43,250 nt of DNA, taken from positions 1 through 43,250 of the forward strand of contig CAITQH010000169.1 of assembly GCA_903894475.1 (NCBI GenBank), read 5' to 3'. The translations under genes were made by a program, and so were the position numbers. Positions 7,491 to 16,020 of this stretch are shown here, piece after piece. Positions within the stretch are counted from its first letter, which is position 1. Each line of letters opens with the position of its first letter. Source of the stretch: an uncultured beta proteobacterium (GTDB lineage: Bacteria; Pseudomonadota; Gammaproteobacteria; Burkholderiales; Burkholderiaceae_C). Under the pieces are notes generated by a model that made no database searches, was not told where the DNA came from, and saw nothing but the letters and a program-made list of their open reading frames with translations.

Positions 7491-10400
7491 CTATCCCGGA
7501 TTTCCAGCACCGCCATAACCTCCCCCGCCGGGGGTACAGATCTCGAACACGTCGCCAGGCAGCATCTCGGCCTGCCCGATATGCGCCAGCTCTTGCACCC
7601 GTCCATCGGCACGCAGCACCCGATTCAAGCCCGGCTGCCCGGCCTGCCCGCCAGCGATGCCGAAGGCCGGGTGAACGCGGCCGTTGGAGAGAATGCTGGC
7701 GGTCATGGGTTCCAGAAACCGCACCCGGCGCACACCGCCGTTGCCACCACGCCATTGACCAGCGCCACCCGAGCCCTGTCGAATCTGGTAGCTCTCCAGG
7801 CGCACCGGGAAACGGAACTCCAGCACCTCGGGATCGGTCATGCGCGAATTGGTCATGTGCGTTTGCACGACATCCGTGCCGTTGAAGCCGGCCCCGGCAC
7901 CAGAGCCACCGGAGATCGTCTCGTAGTACTGGTAGCGCGCATTGCCAAAAGTGAAGTTGTTCATGGTGCACTGGCTGGCTGCCATTTCGCCCAGTGCGCC
8001 GTACAGCGCGTTGGTGATGCAACTCGATGTTTCCACATTGCCCGCCACCACCGAGGCCGGCGCATTGGGGTTAAGCATGCAGCCTTCTGGAATGATCACC
8101 GATAGGGGTTTGAGGCAACCCGCATTGAGCGGAATGTCGTCATCCACCAGCGTGCGAAACACATACAGAACAGCGGCCATGCAGACCGCCGTCGGCGCAT
8201 TGAAGTTATTGCTCTGCTGCCTGGAAGTACCGGTGAAGTCGATCACAGCGCTGCGTTCCTGAGCATTGACACGGATCGCCACCTGGATCTGCGCGCCATT
8301 GTCCAGCGGCAAGGTAAAGGAATTAATTGGGGTCAGACTCAAATTATTCCCAGCCATTTTCGCCGCTTGATGTTCCTCTTCCAATAATTGGTGTCTGACC
8401 CCAATTAATTTAATGACGCGCCGCACCGACTCCTCGGCATTGTCCTGCACATGACGCATATAGGCCTGCACCATGTCAAGACCAAAATGCTCGACCATTT
8501 TGCGCAGTTCCTGCACGCCTTTCTCGTTGGCGGCAATCTGCGCCTTCAAGTCGGCCAGATTCTGCTGCGGATTGCGTGAAGGGTATTCACCGCTTTGCAA
8601 CAGCGCGATGATTTGGGCCTCCTGCAGCACGCCGCGGTCCACCAGCTTGACGTTGTTGATCTGCACACCCTCTTCTTCGATGCGGGTGGAAAACGGTGGC
8701 ATGGAGCCCGGCGTGATGCCACCGATATCTGCGTGATGACCTCGCGAGCCCACATAAAAGGTCGGCTTGTCCTCAAGGTACACCGGCGTGATCACGGTAA
8801 TGTCAGGCAGGTGCGTGCCGCCGTGATACGGGTCGTTGAGCACATAGACATCGCCGGGATTCATAGCTCCGGCGTTTTCACGAATCACGGTCTTGATGCT
8901 CTCGCCCATCGAGCCCAGGTGCACCGGCATGTGCGGTGCGTTGGCAATCAGGTTGCCGGCCGCATCAAACAGCGCACAACTGAAGTCAAGCCGCTCCTTG
9001 ATATTGACCGAGTACGCGGTGTTCTGCAGTTGCAGCCCCATCTGCTCGGCAATGTTCATGAACAGGTTGTTGAAGACCTCCAGCAAGACCGGATCGACGC
9101 TGGTGCCGGCGGCAAATTTCACATTGCGCGGGACATGGCGCAGCAGCGCGAGGTGATCCAACTCGGTCACGCTGGCCTGCCAACCCGGCTCGATCACGGT
9201 GGTTGCGTTCTGCTCTGCGATGATGGCCGGACCCATCACCATGTCACCCGGACGCAGGTCCTCGCGCAACAGCAGCGCAGCCGCCACCCATTGACCACCG
9301 CTGTACATGGCAACGGTCTCGCGCACCGAGCCACAGGCCTGCAGGTCGCGCACAGGGTGCAGTGGCTGACGCGGCTCGGTCGGGGCATCGCCCGCCACCA
9401 CCGCTTCGACGGACACCGCCTCCACCACCAACGCTTTGCCTTGCATCAGAAAAGAGAAGCGCTGCCGGTAGGCTGCCTCAAAAGCCGATTGGATCGATGC
9501 CAGAACCAGCTCCGGCGCGTCACCGGCAAGCGGCGCACAGGGCACCACCAGCGCGGCGTCGCTGCCTTCGTAGCGCACATGCACACGCCGGTGTACGGCA
9601 ACAAAGCCCTGACTCACCTGCTGGCGCAGCAACTCGTCCTGTGCCTGCGCCGCCAGATGGTCCAACTGCGCCTCAATTTTTGGCAGCGCCTGCGCGCTGA
9701 GCTTGAGTTCCACCGCCTGTTCGCGAATCACGTTCTGGTCTGCCAGTCCCATACCGTAGGCTGACAGCACGCCCGCCAGCGGGTGTACAAAGACGCGCGT
9801 CATGCCCAGTGCGTCTGCCACCAGACAGGCGTGCTGGCCGCCGGCACCACCAAAACACTGCAGCGTGTAACGCGTCACGTCATAGCCGCGCGCCACTGAA
9901 ATTTTCTTGATGGCGTTGGCCATCTGCTGCACGGCGATGCTGATAAAACCCTCTGCCACATCCTCTGCCGCGCGACCGGTCTGCGCCGCCAGTACGGCAA
10001 ACTTTTCACGCACCACGTCGCCATCCAATGCTTCATTGGCCGCAGCGCCAAAGACCTTGGGAAAATAGCGCGGAACAATCTTGCCCACCATCACGTTCGC
10101 GTCGGTCACCGCCAGCGGCCCGCCACGACGGTAGCTGGCCGGTCCCGGGTTGGCGCCGGCGCTCTGTGGTCCGACCCGAAAGCGCGAGCCGTCAAAAGCC
10201 AGAATCGAACCACCGCCTGCGGCCACCGTGTGAATGCTCATCATGGGCGCGCGCATGCGCACACCAGCCACCTGGGTCTCGAACTCACGCTCAAACTCGC
10301 CCGCGTAATGCGAGACATCCGTCGAGGTCCCGCCCATGTCGAAGCCAATCACCTTCTCAATGCCGGCCATCGCGGCGGTGCGTGCCATGCCGACAATGCC

Positions 10401-11204
10401 GCCGGCCGGGCCGCTCAGTATGGCGTCCTTGCCGGCAAAGGCGTGGGCATCCGTCAGGCCACCGGAAGACTGCATGAAGAACAGCTTGACGCCGGGCATC
10501 TCCTGCGCCACCTGCTGCACGTAGCGTTTGAGAATCGGCGACAGGTAGGCGTCGACCACGGTGGTGTCACCGCGGCTGACAAACTTCATCATCGGACTGG
10601 TTTCGTGCGAGGTGCTGATCTGGCTAAAGCCTACCTCAGCCGCTATGCGCCGAGCCGCCACTTCGTGCGCGATGTAGCGGTAGCCGTGCATGAAGACAAT
10701 GGCCACCGAACGCAGACCGCGCTGGTACTGCGCCAGCAGTTCTGCGTTCAGGTGCGCCTCGTCCAGCGGTTCGATCACATCGCCATGGGCGCCACAGCGC
10801 TCCCGCGCCTCGACCACGGCGCTGTACAGGAGTTCGGGCAGCACGATGTTGCGGTCAAAGATGCGCGGCCGGTTCTGGTACGCAATGCGCAGCGCGTCCC
10901 GAAAGCCACGCGTTGTCACCAGCAATGTCGGCTCGCCCTTGCGCTCGAGCAGCGCGTTGGTGGCCACCGTGGTTCCCATCTTCACGCAGGCCACCTGCTC
11001 GGGCGTGACCGCCTGACCCGTTTGCAAACCCAGCAGGTGGCGGATGCCTGCCACGGCGGCGTCCCGGTACTGCTCCGGGTTCTCGCTCAGCAGTTTGTGA
11101 GTCACCAGGGAGCCGTCCGGGCGCCGCCCAACGACGTCGGTGAAGGTGCCGCCACGGTCAATCCAGAACTGCCAGCGTCGGGGTGATAGTGGTGGCATGC
11201 TCAT
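7491..11204 (-). CDS. Fused hydantoinase/5-oxoprolinase (HyuA-HyuB), ATP-dependent
   Basis: The start is ATG 11204 with GGAGAG eight bases upstream, forming an ATGA overlap with the racemase-like gene; the longer frame to 11306 lies inside that gene. The 1237-residue product joins an actin-like ATPase HyuA half (about 1-690, with [10 protein letters not shown] at 16-25 and [14 protein letters not shown]) to a HyuB half from about 700 ([26 protein letters not shown]). It ends with the Gly-rich [12 protein letters not shown]. This order is that of OplA-type 5-oxoprolinases, which open a lactam or hydantoin ring at the cost of ATP. Residues ~932-961 come from a 90-bp inverted-repeat insertion, so the HyuB half carries about 30 extra residues. 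The true substrate (oxoproline, hydantoin or N-methylhydantoin) is unresolved. Confidence 0.92.
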   Translation of the reverse strand: MSMPPLSPRRWQFWIDRGGTFTDVVGRRPDGSLVTHKLLSENPEQYRDAAVAGIRHLLGLQTGQAVTPEQVACVKMGTTVATNALLERKGEPTLLVTTRGFRDALRIAYQNRPRIFDRNIVLPELLYSAVVEARERCGAHGDVIEPLDEAHLNAELLAQYQRGLRSVAIVFMHGYRYIAHEVAARRIAAEVGFSQISTSHETSPMMKFVSRGDTTVVDAYLSPILKRYVQQVAQEMPGVKLFFMQSSGGLTDAHAFAGKDAILSGPAGGIVGMARTAAMAGIEKVIGFDMGGTSTDVSHYAGEFEREFETQVAGVRMRAPMMSIHTVAAGGGSILAFDGSRFRVGPQSAGANPGPASYRRGGPLAVTDANVMVGKIVPRYFPKVFGAAANEALDGDVVREKFAVLAAQTGRAAEDVAEGFISIAVQQMANAIKKISVARGYDVTRYTLQCFGGAGGQHACLVADALGMTRVFVHPLAGVLSAYGMGLADQNVIREQAVELKLSAQALPKIEAQLDHLAAQAQDELLRQQVSQGFVAVHRRVHVRYEGSDAALVVPCAPLAGDAPELVLASIQSAFEAAYRQRFSFLMQGKALVVEAVSVEAVVAGDAPTEPRQPLHPVRDLQACGSVRETVAMYSGGQWVAAALLLREDLRPGDMVMGPAIIAEQNATTVIEPGWQASVTELDHLALLRHVPRNVKFAAGTSVDPVLLEVFNNLFMNIAEQMGLQLQNTAYSVNIKERLDFSCALFDAAGNLIANAPHMPVHLGSMGESIKTVIRENAGAMNPGDVYVLNDPYHGGTHLPDITVITPVYLEDKPTFYVGSRGHHADIGGITPGSMPPFSTRIEEEGVQINNVKLVDRGVLQEAQIIALLQSGEYPSRNPQQNLADLKAQIAANEKGVQELRKMVEHFGLDMVQAYMRHVQDNAEESVRRVIKLIGVRHQLLEEEHQAAKMAGNNLSLTPINSFTLPLDNGAQIQVAIRVNAQERSAVIDFTGTSRQQSNNFNAPTAVCMAAVLYVFRTLVDDDIPLNAGCLKPLSVIIPEGCMLNPNAPASVVAGNVETSSCITNALYGALGEMAASQCTMNNFTFGNARYQYYETISGGSGAGAGFNGTDVVQTHMTNSRMTDPEVLEFRFPVRLESYQIRQGSGGAGQWRGGNGGVRRVRFLEPMTASILSNGRVHPAFGIAGGQAGQPGLNRVLRADGRVQELAHIGQAEMLPGDVFEICTPGGGGYGGAGNPG
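8321..8410. mobile_element. 90-bp REP/MITE-like inverted repeat inserted in frame in the hydantoinase gene
   Basis: Bases 8321-8348 start AATTAATTGGGGTCAGAC. Bases 8383-8410, read on the other strand, start with the same 18 bases and then diverge by only two or three mismatches over 28. The two arms enclose a 34-bp loop. The element is exactly 90 bp, is stop-free in the hydantoinase frame, and encodes about 30 residues (from [13 protein letters not shown] to NNLSLTPIN) at a point where relatives should run directly from RRVI into the FxxPxDNGA segment. The GGGGTCAGACCCC core is known from repeats associated with REP-associated tyrosine (Y1) transposases. No transposase is in the window. Confidence 0.75.
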
Positions 11205-11869
11205 GCTGCGGCTCTCCATCTTTTTTCTAACAGGGAAACAATGTGCTCCACACGTCTGCTCGTGGCCGCTGAAATGGCGTGGGCGTAAGGTGGCATGTTG
11301 GTGCATTCCAGCACAAGCGCGGTGACTTCGGGATGGGTGTTGACCAATGCCAGTGCAGCCGCAACGACATCCTGTTCTGCCTGATGCAAGTCCATCGTCG
11401 GCTCATTGCCGATCAGGCGGCGCTGAAACTCACAGCCCGGCGCCACGCCGCCTACCGGCGTTGCCGTGTCGGCACCGACACCCGCGAGTTGACTGGCGTC
11501 CAGGGCCTGCGCATCGATCGTCAGCACCGCACAGCACTCTGCGGACAATTCGGGTGAACGCAGCCACAGTAAGCTCGAACTGATGACAGGCACCGGCACC
11601 GCAGCCTGCAATTCACGCTGGTAGCGCGCCAGAAAGCCACAGCTGGTGCTGAGCATGCTGGCACCCTGAGCCACCAGATCCAGCGCTGCAGCCAAGAACG
11701 GCGCAAGCACCAGCGCGGCGCTGTTTCGCACCACGTGTTGCGGACTGGCACCTTGCACGGTGCGGTAACGCACCGGAATTTGCAGTTGCTCAAAAGTTGC
11801 CGGATTGCCAATATCACCCGTGGGCCGCGGAAACCGCGTGTCCAGCATCAGGATGCCCAGAAATGACAT
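11201..11869 (-). CDS. Aspartate/glutamate/hydantoin racemase-family protein
   Basis: The 222-residue protein has the two catalytic cysteines of cofactor-independent Asp/Glu racemases: Cys77 in LSTSCGFL and Cys189 in [11 protein letters not shown]. The N-terminal [19 protein letters not shown] also fits the family. These enzymes exchange the alpha proton between two Cys thiols. Its stop overlaps the hydantoinase start (ATGA), so the pair is translationally coupled and probably acts in one pathway, either racemising a hydantoin or an amino-acid product. Maleate isomerase-like and arylmalonate decarboxylase-like members have the same fold, so the exact reaction is open. The regulator gene lies 26 bp upstream in the same direction. 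Confidence 0.85.
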   Translation of the reverse strand: MSFLGILMLDTRFPRPTGDIGNPATFEQLQIPVRYRTVQGASPQHVVRNSAALVLAPFLAAALDLVAQGASMLSTSCGFLARYQRELQAAVPVPVISSSLLWLRSPELSAECCAVLTIDAQALDASQLAGVGADTATPVGGVAPGCEFQRRLIGNEPTMDLHQAEQDVVAAALALVNTHPEVTALVLECTNMPPYAHAISAATSRRVEHIVSLLEKRWRAAA

Positions 11870-11895
11870 AAGGCGGGTCTGCTCCAGGCGATTCT

Positions 11896-12447
11896 CTAAA
11901 GGCTCGCGGCGGAGCGCGCCGCCTGGTCATAAATACCTGAGAGCAGACGCAGCAAGCGCGCCAACTCGCCAATGTCACGGTTCAGCGCATCGTCGGCGTT
12001 GAGCGCATTGATCAGGCAGGACTCGCGGATTTCGCGATAACGCGCCACATAGCTGCGCCCGAGATCGGTCGCGGCATAGGTCACTTCCTTGCCGTTTTTG
12101 CGGGATGCGACCACTGCCAGATTCTGCAACTTTTTGAGCGAGTAATTGATCAGATGCGTGTCTTCCACGTTCATGATGAAGCAGATGTCAGCCAGCCGCT
12201 TGTCGCGTGCACGGTGCGTCACGTGGTGCAGCACCAGTACATCCAGCGGCGTCAGGTCCTTCAGTCCGGCACTGCTCATGCAGTGCGCAATCCAGCGGTG
12301 AAAGGCGTTTCCGGCCACGATCAGGCCGAACTCGAACTCGCTCATCTCGGCGCTGCGCGGCGACACCAGATGCGCCGACGAGACAATGGGCGCTGCTTGC
12401 GACGCCTGCAGCGCTGTCGGTACTGGACGCGCTGATTTCCTGGTCAT
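11896..12447 (-). CDS. Winged-helix (MarR-like) transcriptional regulator
   Basis: I chose ATG 12447, which has CAGGAG eight bases upstream; the longer frame to 12558 would use the intergenic promoter region. The 183-residue product has a disordered N-terminus of ~35 residues. A winged-helix domain follows at about 70-150 (LTPLDVLVLHHVTHRARDK, then DTHLINYSLKKLQNLAVV and KNGKEVTYAATDLG), then a C-terminal helical region. This is the layout of predicted MarR-like regulators found beside hydantoin/pyrimidine catabolic genes. It leads the racemase-hydantoinase run and diverges from the TRAP transporter genes, so it probably controls both from the 178-bp gap between them. Confidence 0.8.
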   Translation of the reverse strand: MTRKSARPVPTALQASQAAPIVSSAHLVSPRSAEMSEFEFGLIVAGNAFHRWIAHCMSSAGLKDLTPLDVLVLHHVTHRARDKRLADICFIMNVEDTHLINYSLKKLQNLAVVASRKNGKEVTYAATDLGRSYVARYREIRESCLINALNADDALNRDIGELARLLRLLSGIYDQAARSAASL

Positions 12448-12512
12448 GAAGAAACTCCTGGTTGGCACCCTCGTTGCGTGAGAAGGATTGTAGGCAGCAC
12501 AAGCACACTTTA

Positions 12513-12527
12513 TCGACAATTTGTTGA
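12513..12527. promoter_or_regulatory. Candidate operator between the regulator and dctP
   Basis: TCGACAA and TTGTTGA flank a single T, a 15-bp palindrome with one mismatch. It overlaps a TTGACA (12524-12529) that could be the -35 of a rightward promoter, although no good -10 is seen 17 bp on. It is roughly central in the gap between the winged-helix regulator and dctP, where an autoregulatory site would be expected. Confidence 0.35.
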
Positions 12528-12625
12528 CATTTAGGGAAAACACCGAGGTCAACCGCACTTAAGTCGACGCCACATGCCTTACATTTAGGTACCCGCTTCG
12601 CCAACCAAATTCAACCGGAGTTTTT

Positions 12626-13612
12626 ATGAAACGTCGTCTGTTCGCATTGAGCACCACCGCCGCCACCATCACCATCGCCCTGATGAGTGGCAGCGCATCC
12701 GCCCAAACCAAGTGGGACTTCCCGACGGCCTATCCGGCGAACAACTTCCACACCGAAAATATCTCCCAGTTCGCTGGCGATGTTGAAAAAGCGACTGGCG
12801 GCAAGCTGAAAATCACGGTGCATGCCAATGCCTCGCTGTTCAAGGCAACCGAGATCAAACGCGCGGTGCAAGGTGGTCAAGCGCAAATTGGTGAAGTTCT
12901 GCTGGTGAACTTTGAAAACGAGAACCCGATTTATGGCGCCGACGGCATTCCGTTCCTGGCCACCAGCTTTGCCGACAGTTTCAAGCTCTACCAGGCACAG
13001 AAGCCGGTGCTCGAAAAGCTGCTCAGCGCGCAGGGTATCAAGCTGCTCTATACCGTGGCGTGGCCGCCGCAAGGTCTGTACGTGAAGAAGGAGATTTCTT
13101 CGGTTGCTGACATGCGCGGCGTGAAGTGGCGCGCCTACAGTCCGGCCACCTCCACCATCGCGTCCCTGATCGGCGCCCAACCCGTCACGATCCAGGCGGC
13201 CGAAGTGAGCCAGGCTTTTGCCACGGGTGTCGTCGACAGCATGATGAGTTCAGGCTCCACCGGTTACGACAGCAAGATCTATGAATCGGTCAAGTACTGG
13301 TATGACACGCAGGCCTGGCTGCCCAAGAACGCCATCCTCGTGAACCTGAAGGCCTTCAACGCGCTCGACCCCGCCACACAGGCGGCTGTGACCAAGGCGG
13401 CAGCGGACGCTGAGACCCGTGGCTGGAAACTTAGCGCCGAGAAGAACGACTGGTACAAGGCAGAACTCGCCAAGAAGGGCATGAAGATTTTGCCGCCCAG
13501 CGCCAAGCTCGCAGCCGACCTGAAACAGGTGGGCACCATCATGCTGGCCGACTGGGAGAAGAAGGCTGGAGCCGACGGACAGGCCGTGATCAAGGGCTTC
13601 CGCAGCAAATAA
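12626..13612 (+). CDS. dctP: TRAP transporter substrate-binding protein (DctP family)
   Basis: The 328-residue protein has a clear signal peptide ending SGSASAQ and CGGAG seven bases before the ATG. The DctP fold is marked by FHTENISQFAGDVEKATGG, the VHANASLFK segment and the conserved GVKWRAYSPATS region, where the Arg normally clamps a substrate carboxylate. It would capture an organic acid or carboxylated metabolite in the periplasm and deliver it to DctQM. It diverges from the hydantoinase operon, so the ligand may be a hydantoin, carbamoyl amino acid or related acid. That link is inference. Confidence 0.93.
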   Translation: MKRRLFALSTTAATITIALMSGSASAQTKWDFPTAYPANNFHTENISQFAGDVEKATGGKLKITVHANASLFKATEIKRAVQGGQAQIGEVLLVNFENENPIYGADGIPFLATSFADSFKLYQAQKPVLEKLLSAQGIKLLYTVAWPPQGLYVKKEISSVADMRGVKWRAYSPATSTIASLIGAQPVTIQAAEVSQAFATGVVDSMMSSGSTGYDSKIYESVKYWYDTQAWLPKNAILVNLKAFNALDPATQAAVTKAAADAETRGWKLSAEKNDWYKAELAKKGMKILPPSAKLAADLKQVGTIMLADWEKKAGADGQAVIKGFRSK

Positions 13613-13620
13613 TCTCGCTT

Positions 13621-13710
13621 GTCATGCCGTCCCCGGATCAGGTCCGGGGTTACAACATCCGGCATCCAGTGGCGCGCGCGGCATGGATTGCGGGTCAGGC
13701 CCGCAATGAC
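13621..13710. repeat. Pair of REP-like hairpins between dctP and dctQ
   Basis: Two GC-rich hairpins share the loop TCAGG. CCCCGGA (13631-13637) pairs with TCCGGGG (13643-13649), and ATTGCGGG (13687-13694) pairs with CCCGCAAT (13700-13707). Flanking GTCATGCCG and GGCAT motifs complete the unit. On the minus strand it reads as VIAGLTRNP...PDLIRG, the peptide signature of a common proteobacterial dispersed intergenic repeat that is often mis-called as a gene. It may attenuate or stabilise the mRNA so that binding protein is made in excess over DctQM. Confidence 0.75.
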
Positions 13711-13742
13711 GATACAGGGTTCAGTAACCAGAGCATCCACCC

Positions 13743-14255
13743 ATGATTCGAAACAGCCTGAACAAACTCTACGACGCTGCCGCCTGGGCTGCTGCGCTGA
13801 TGATGATCGGCACGCTGCTCATGGTCGTGCTGGGCATGGTGGACCGCTATGTCACGATCAACTTTCGTGGCACCGATATGTACGCGGGCTACTGCATGGC
13901 ATCCGCCGGCTTTCTGGCGCTGGCCCACACGCTCAAGAAAAACGAACATATCCGGGTCACGCTGTTACTGAACGCCGTGCCCCCGGGTGCCAAGCGGGCG
14001 CTTGAGTTGTGGAGCCTGGTGGCGGCGGTGATGCTGTCAGGTCTGTTCTGCTTCTACGCCATCAAACTGTCCTACCAATCCTGGGATTTCCATGACATTT
14101 CGACTGGCAACGACGCCACACCGCTGTGGCTGCCGCAAATCGGCATGGCGGCCGGAACCCTGGTTTTGCTGATCGCCTTTATTGACGAACTGGTGCTGGA
14201 GTGGCGCGGCGAGCGTGTCACCCAAAACAGCGAAGAAGCTTTGCACAACGAATAG
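13743..14255 (+). CDS. dctQ: TRAP transporter small membrane subunit
   Basis: The 170-residue protein has four transmembrane helices, as expected for DctQ: about 13-33, 50-65, 88-110 and 130-150. Family features include FRGTDMYAGYCMASAGFLALAHTLKKNEHIRV, where the short helix and LKKxEHIRV loop are conserved. DctQ pairs with the large DctM subunit to form the Na+-driven permease that accepts substrate from DctP. The gene follows dctP after a 130-bp gap occupied by REP-like hairpins and precedes dctM by 17 bp. The ribosome site before its ATG is weak. Confidence 0.9.
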   Translation: MIRNSLNKLYDAAAWAAALMMIGTLLMVVLGMVDRYVTINFRGTDMYAGYCMASAGFLALAHTLKKNEHIRVTLLLNAVPPGAKRALELWSLVAAVMLSGLFCFYAIKLSYQSWDFHDISTGNDATPLWLPQIGMAAGTLVLLIAFIDELVLEWRGERVTQNSEEALHNE

Positions 14256-14272
14256 GAACAGGCAGGAATTTG

Positions 14273-15568
14273 ATGAGTGAACTCGGTATTACCGCGCTGC
14301 TGATCGGCTCGCTGTTCCTGATTCTGGGCAGCGGCGTCTGGATCGGCCTGACGCTCACCGGTGTCGCCTGGATTGCGATGGAACTTTTCTCCAGCCGCCC
14401 GGCCGGTGAAGCCATGGCACTGACGATCTGGGGCTCCTCAAGCAGCTGGACCCTGACCGCGCTGCCGCTGTTCATCTGGATGGGCGAAATCCTGTTCCGG
14501 ACCAAACTCAGCGAGAGCATGTTCAAGGGCCTGGCGCCCTGGGTCAACTGGCTGCCCGGGCGACTGCTGCACACCAACATCATCGGCTGCACGATTTTTG
14601 CTGCCGTTTCGGGGTCGAGTGCTGCCACCTGCGCCACCATCGGCAAGATGACGCTACCGGAGCTAACCCGACGCGGCTATCCGCAGGACCAGATCATTGG
14701 TTCACTGGCCGGTGCCGGCACTTTGGGTCTGTTGATACCGCCCTCCATCATCATGATTGTTTACGGCGTCAGCGCTGAGGTTTCGATTTCGCAACTGTTC
14801 GTTGGCGGCATCCTGCCGGGTCTGGTGCTGGCCTCGATGTTTAGCGGCTACATCATCTTCTGGTCGCTGCGCAACCCGGACAAAATTCCGCCCACCACCG
14901 AAACCTTCACCATGGCGCAAAGGCTGTACGAGTCACGGCATCTGATCCCCGTGGTCGGTCTGATCAGCGCCGTGCTGGGCAGCATATATGCGGGCGTCGC
15001 CACCGCCACCGAAGCCGCTGCGGTGGGCGTCCTCGGGTCCTTTGCGCTGTCGGCACTGCAGGGGTCATTGAGCTGGTCCAACTTCAAGGAAGCGCTGATG
15101 GGCGCAACACGCCTGTACTGCATGATCGCGCTGATCCTGGCAGGCGCAGCTTTTCTGACGCTGAGCATGGGCTACATCGGCCTGCCGCGGCACTTGGCTG
15201 AGTATGTTTCGTCTCTCGGGCTGAGCCCCTTCCTGCTGATCCTGGCGCTGACCGTGTTCTACGCCATCCTGGGCTGTTTTCTGGACGGCATCTCGATGGT
15301 TGTGCTGACCATGGGCGTGCTGCTGCCTACCGTGCAGGCAGCGCACATCGACACACTCTGGTTCGGCATCTTCATCGTGATCGTGGTCGAGATGGCGCAA
15401 ATCACGCCGCCGGTGGGCTTCAATTTGTTTGTGTTGCAAGGCATGACCAAGAAGGAAATCACCTACATTGCCCGCGTGACCCTGCCCTTCTTCTTCCTGA
15501 TGTGCGCCATGGTTCTCCTGCTCTGGTACTTTCCTCAGATGGCAACCTGGCTGCCCAGCAAGATGTAG
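14273..15568 (+). CDS. dctM: TRAP transporter large permease subunit
   Basis: Start is ATG 14273 (MSELGITALL), preceded by AGGAA five bases upstream; the longer frame from 14201 lies in dctQ. The 431-residue product has about twelve membrane helices. DctM signatures include AVSGSSAATCATIGKMTLPEL, the first re-entrant hairpin region, and GSLAGAGTLGLLIPPSIIM. The second half carries ITPPVGFNLFVLQG, the matching C-terminal re-entrant motif. With DctQ it forms the sodium-coupled elevator transporter. Nothing in the sequence identifies the cargo. Confidence 0.93.
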   Translation: MSELGITALLIGSLFLILGSGVWIGLTLTGVAWIAMELFSSRPAGEAMALTIWGSSSSWTLTALPLFIWMGEILFRTKLSESMFKGLAPWVNWLPGRLLHTNIIGCTIFAAVSGSSAATCATIGKMTLPELTRRGYPQDQIIGSLAGAGTLGLLIPPSIIMIVYGVSAEVSISQLFVGGILPGLVLASMFSGYIIFWSLRNPDKIPPTTETFTMAQRLYESRHLIPVVGLISAVLGSIYAGVATATEAAAVGVLGSFALSALQGSLSWSNFKEALMGATRLYCMIALILAGAAFLTLSMGYIGLPRHLAEYVSSLGLSPFLLILALTVFYAILGCFLDGISMVVLTMGVLLPTVQAAHIDTLWFGIFIVIVVEMAQITPPVGFNLFVLQGMTKKEITYIARVTLPFFFLMCAMVLLLWYFPQMATWLPSKM

Positions 15569-15601
15569 CCAGGCAATGGTCGCCGTTATGATGGCGGCAT
15601 C

Positions 15602-15985
15602 ATGATTTCAGTCTTCGCCATCTGTGTCGGCGCCTGTCTTGGCGCTCTGCTGCGCTGGGGCCTGGGCCTGTGGCTCAACCCCGGCGCCGTCATACCCTTG
15701 GGCACGCTTGCTGCCAATCTGATCGGTGGCTATCTGGTGGGTGTTTGCGTCGCCGTGTTTCAGGGGCTACCCGATCTGGACCCGGTCTGGCGTCTGGCGC
15801 TGGTGACCGGCTTTCTGGGCGCGCTCACGACCTTCTCCAGTTTTTCGGCCGAGGTCGTCGGCATGCTTGGCCAGCAACGCTACGCCCTGGCCTTTGGCAC
15901 CGCCGCGCTGCACCTTTTTGGCTCGTTGCTGCTGACGGTGGCGGGGATTCAGAGCGTGACGCTGTTTGCCGCTTCCCGCGCATGA
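15602..15985 (+). CDS. crcB: CrcB/Fluc fluoride channel subunit
   Basis: The 127-residue protein has four helices and the diagnostic CrcB motifs: [13 protein letters not shown] near the N-terminus, [14 protein letters not shown] in helix 2, and [17 protein letters not shown] with the Phe/Ser/Thr fluoride-path residues in helix 3. Such proteins form inverted dimers that export fluoride across the inner membrane. The gene starts 33 bp after dctM in the same direction and may share its transcript. I looked for a fluoride riboswitch in the 33-bp gap; it is too short and only vaguely similar. Confidence 0.92.
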   Translation: MISVFAICVGACLGALLRWGLGLWLNPGAVIPLGTLAANLIGGYLVGVCVAVFQGLPDLDPVWRLALVTGFLGALTTFSSFSAEVVGMLGQQRYALAFGTAALHLFGSLLLTVAGIQSVTLFAASRA

Positions 15986-16020
15986 TGTGCTTTCGACAAA
16001 GCTTTTTTCATCGATAGATC

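Noticed and set aside
13279-13740. Minus-strand open frame of 153 codons over the dctP 3' end
   Set aside because: Its N-terminal part is the translated REP-like repeat (VIAGLTRNP/PDLIRG) and the rest is antisense to dctP, so it is not a gene.
15569-15601. Possible fluoride riboswitch before crcB (GGCAATGGTCGCC ... TGATGGCGGC)
   Set aside because: Only 33 bp separate dctM from crcB. The second stem and the full pseudoknot of the crcB motif cannot fit, so the similarity is probably chance.
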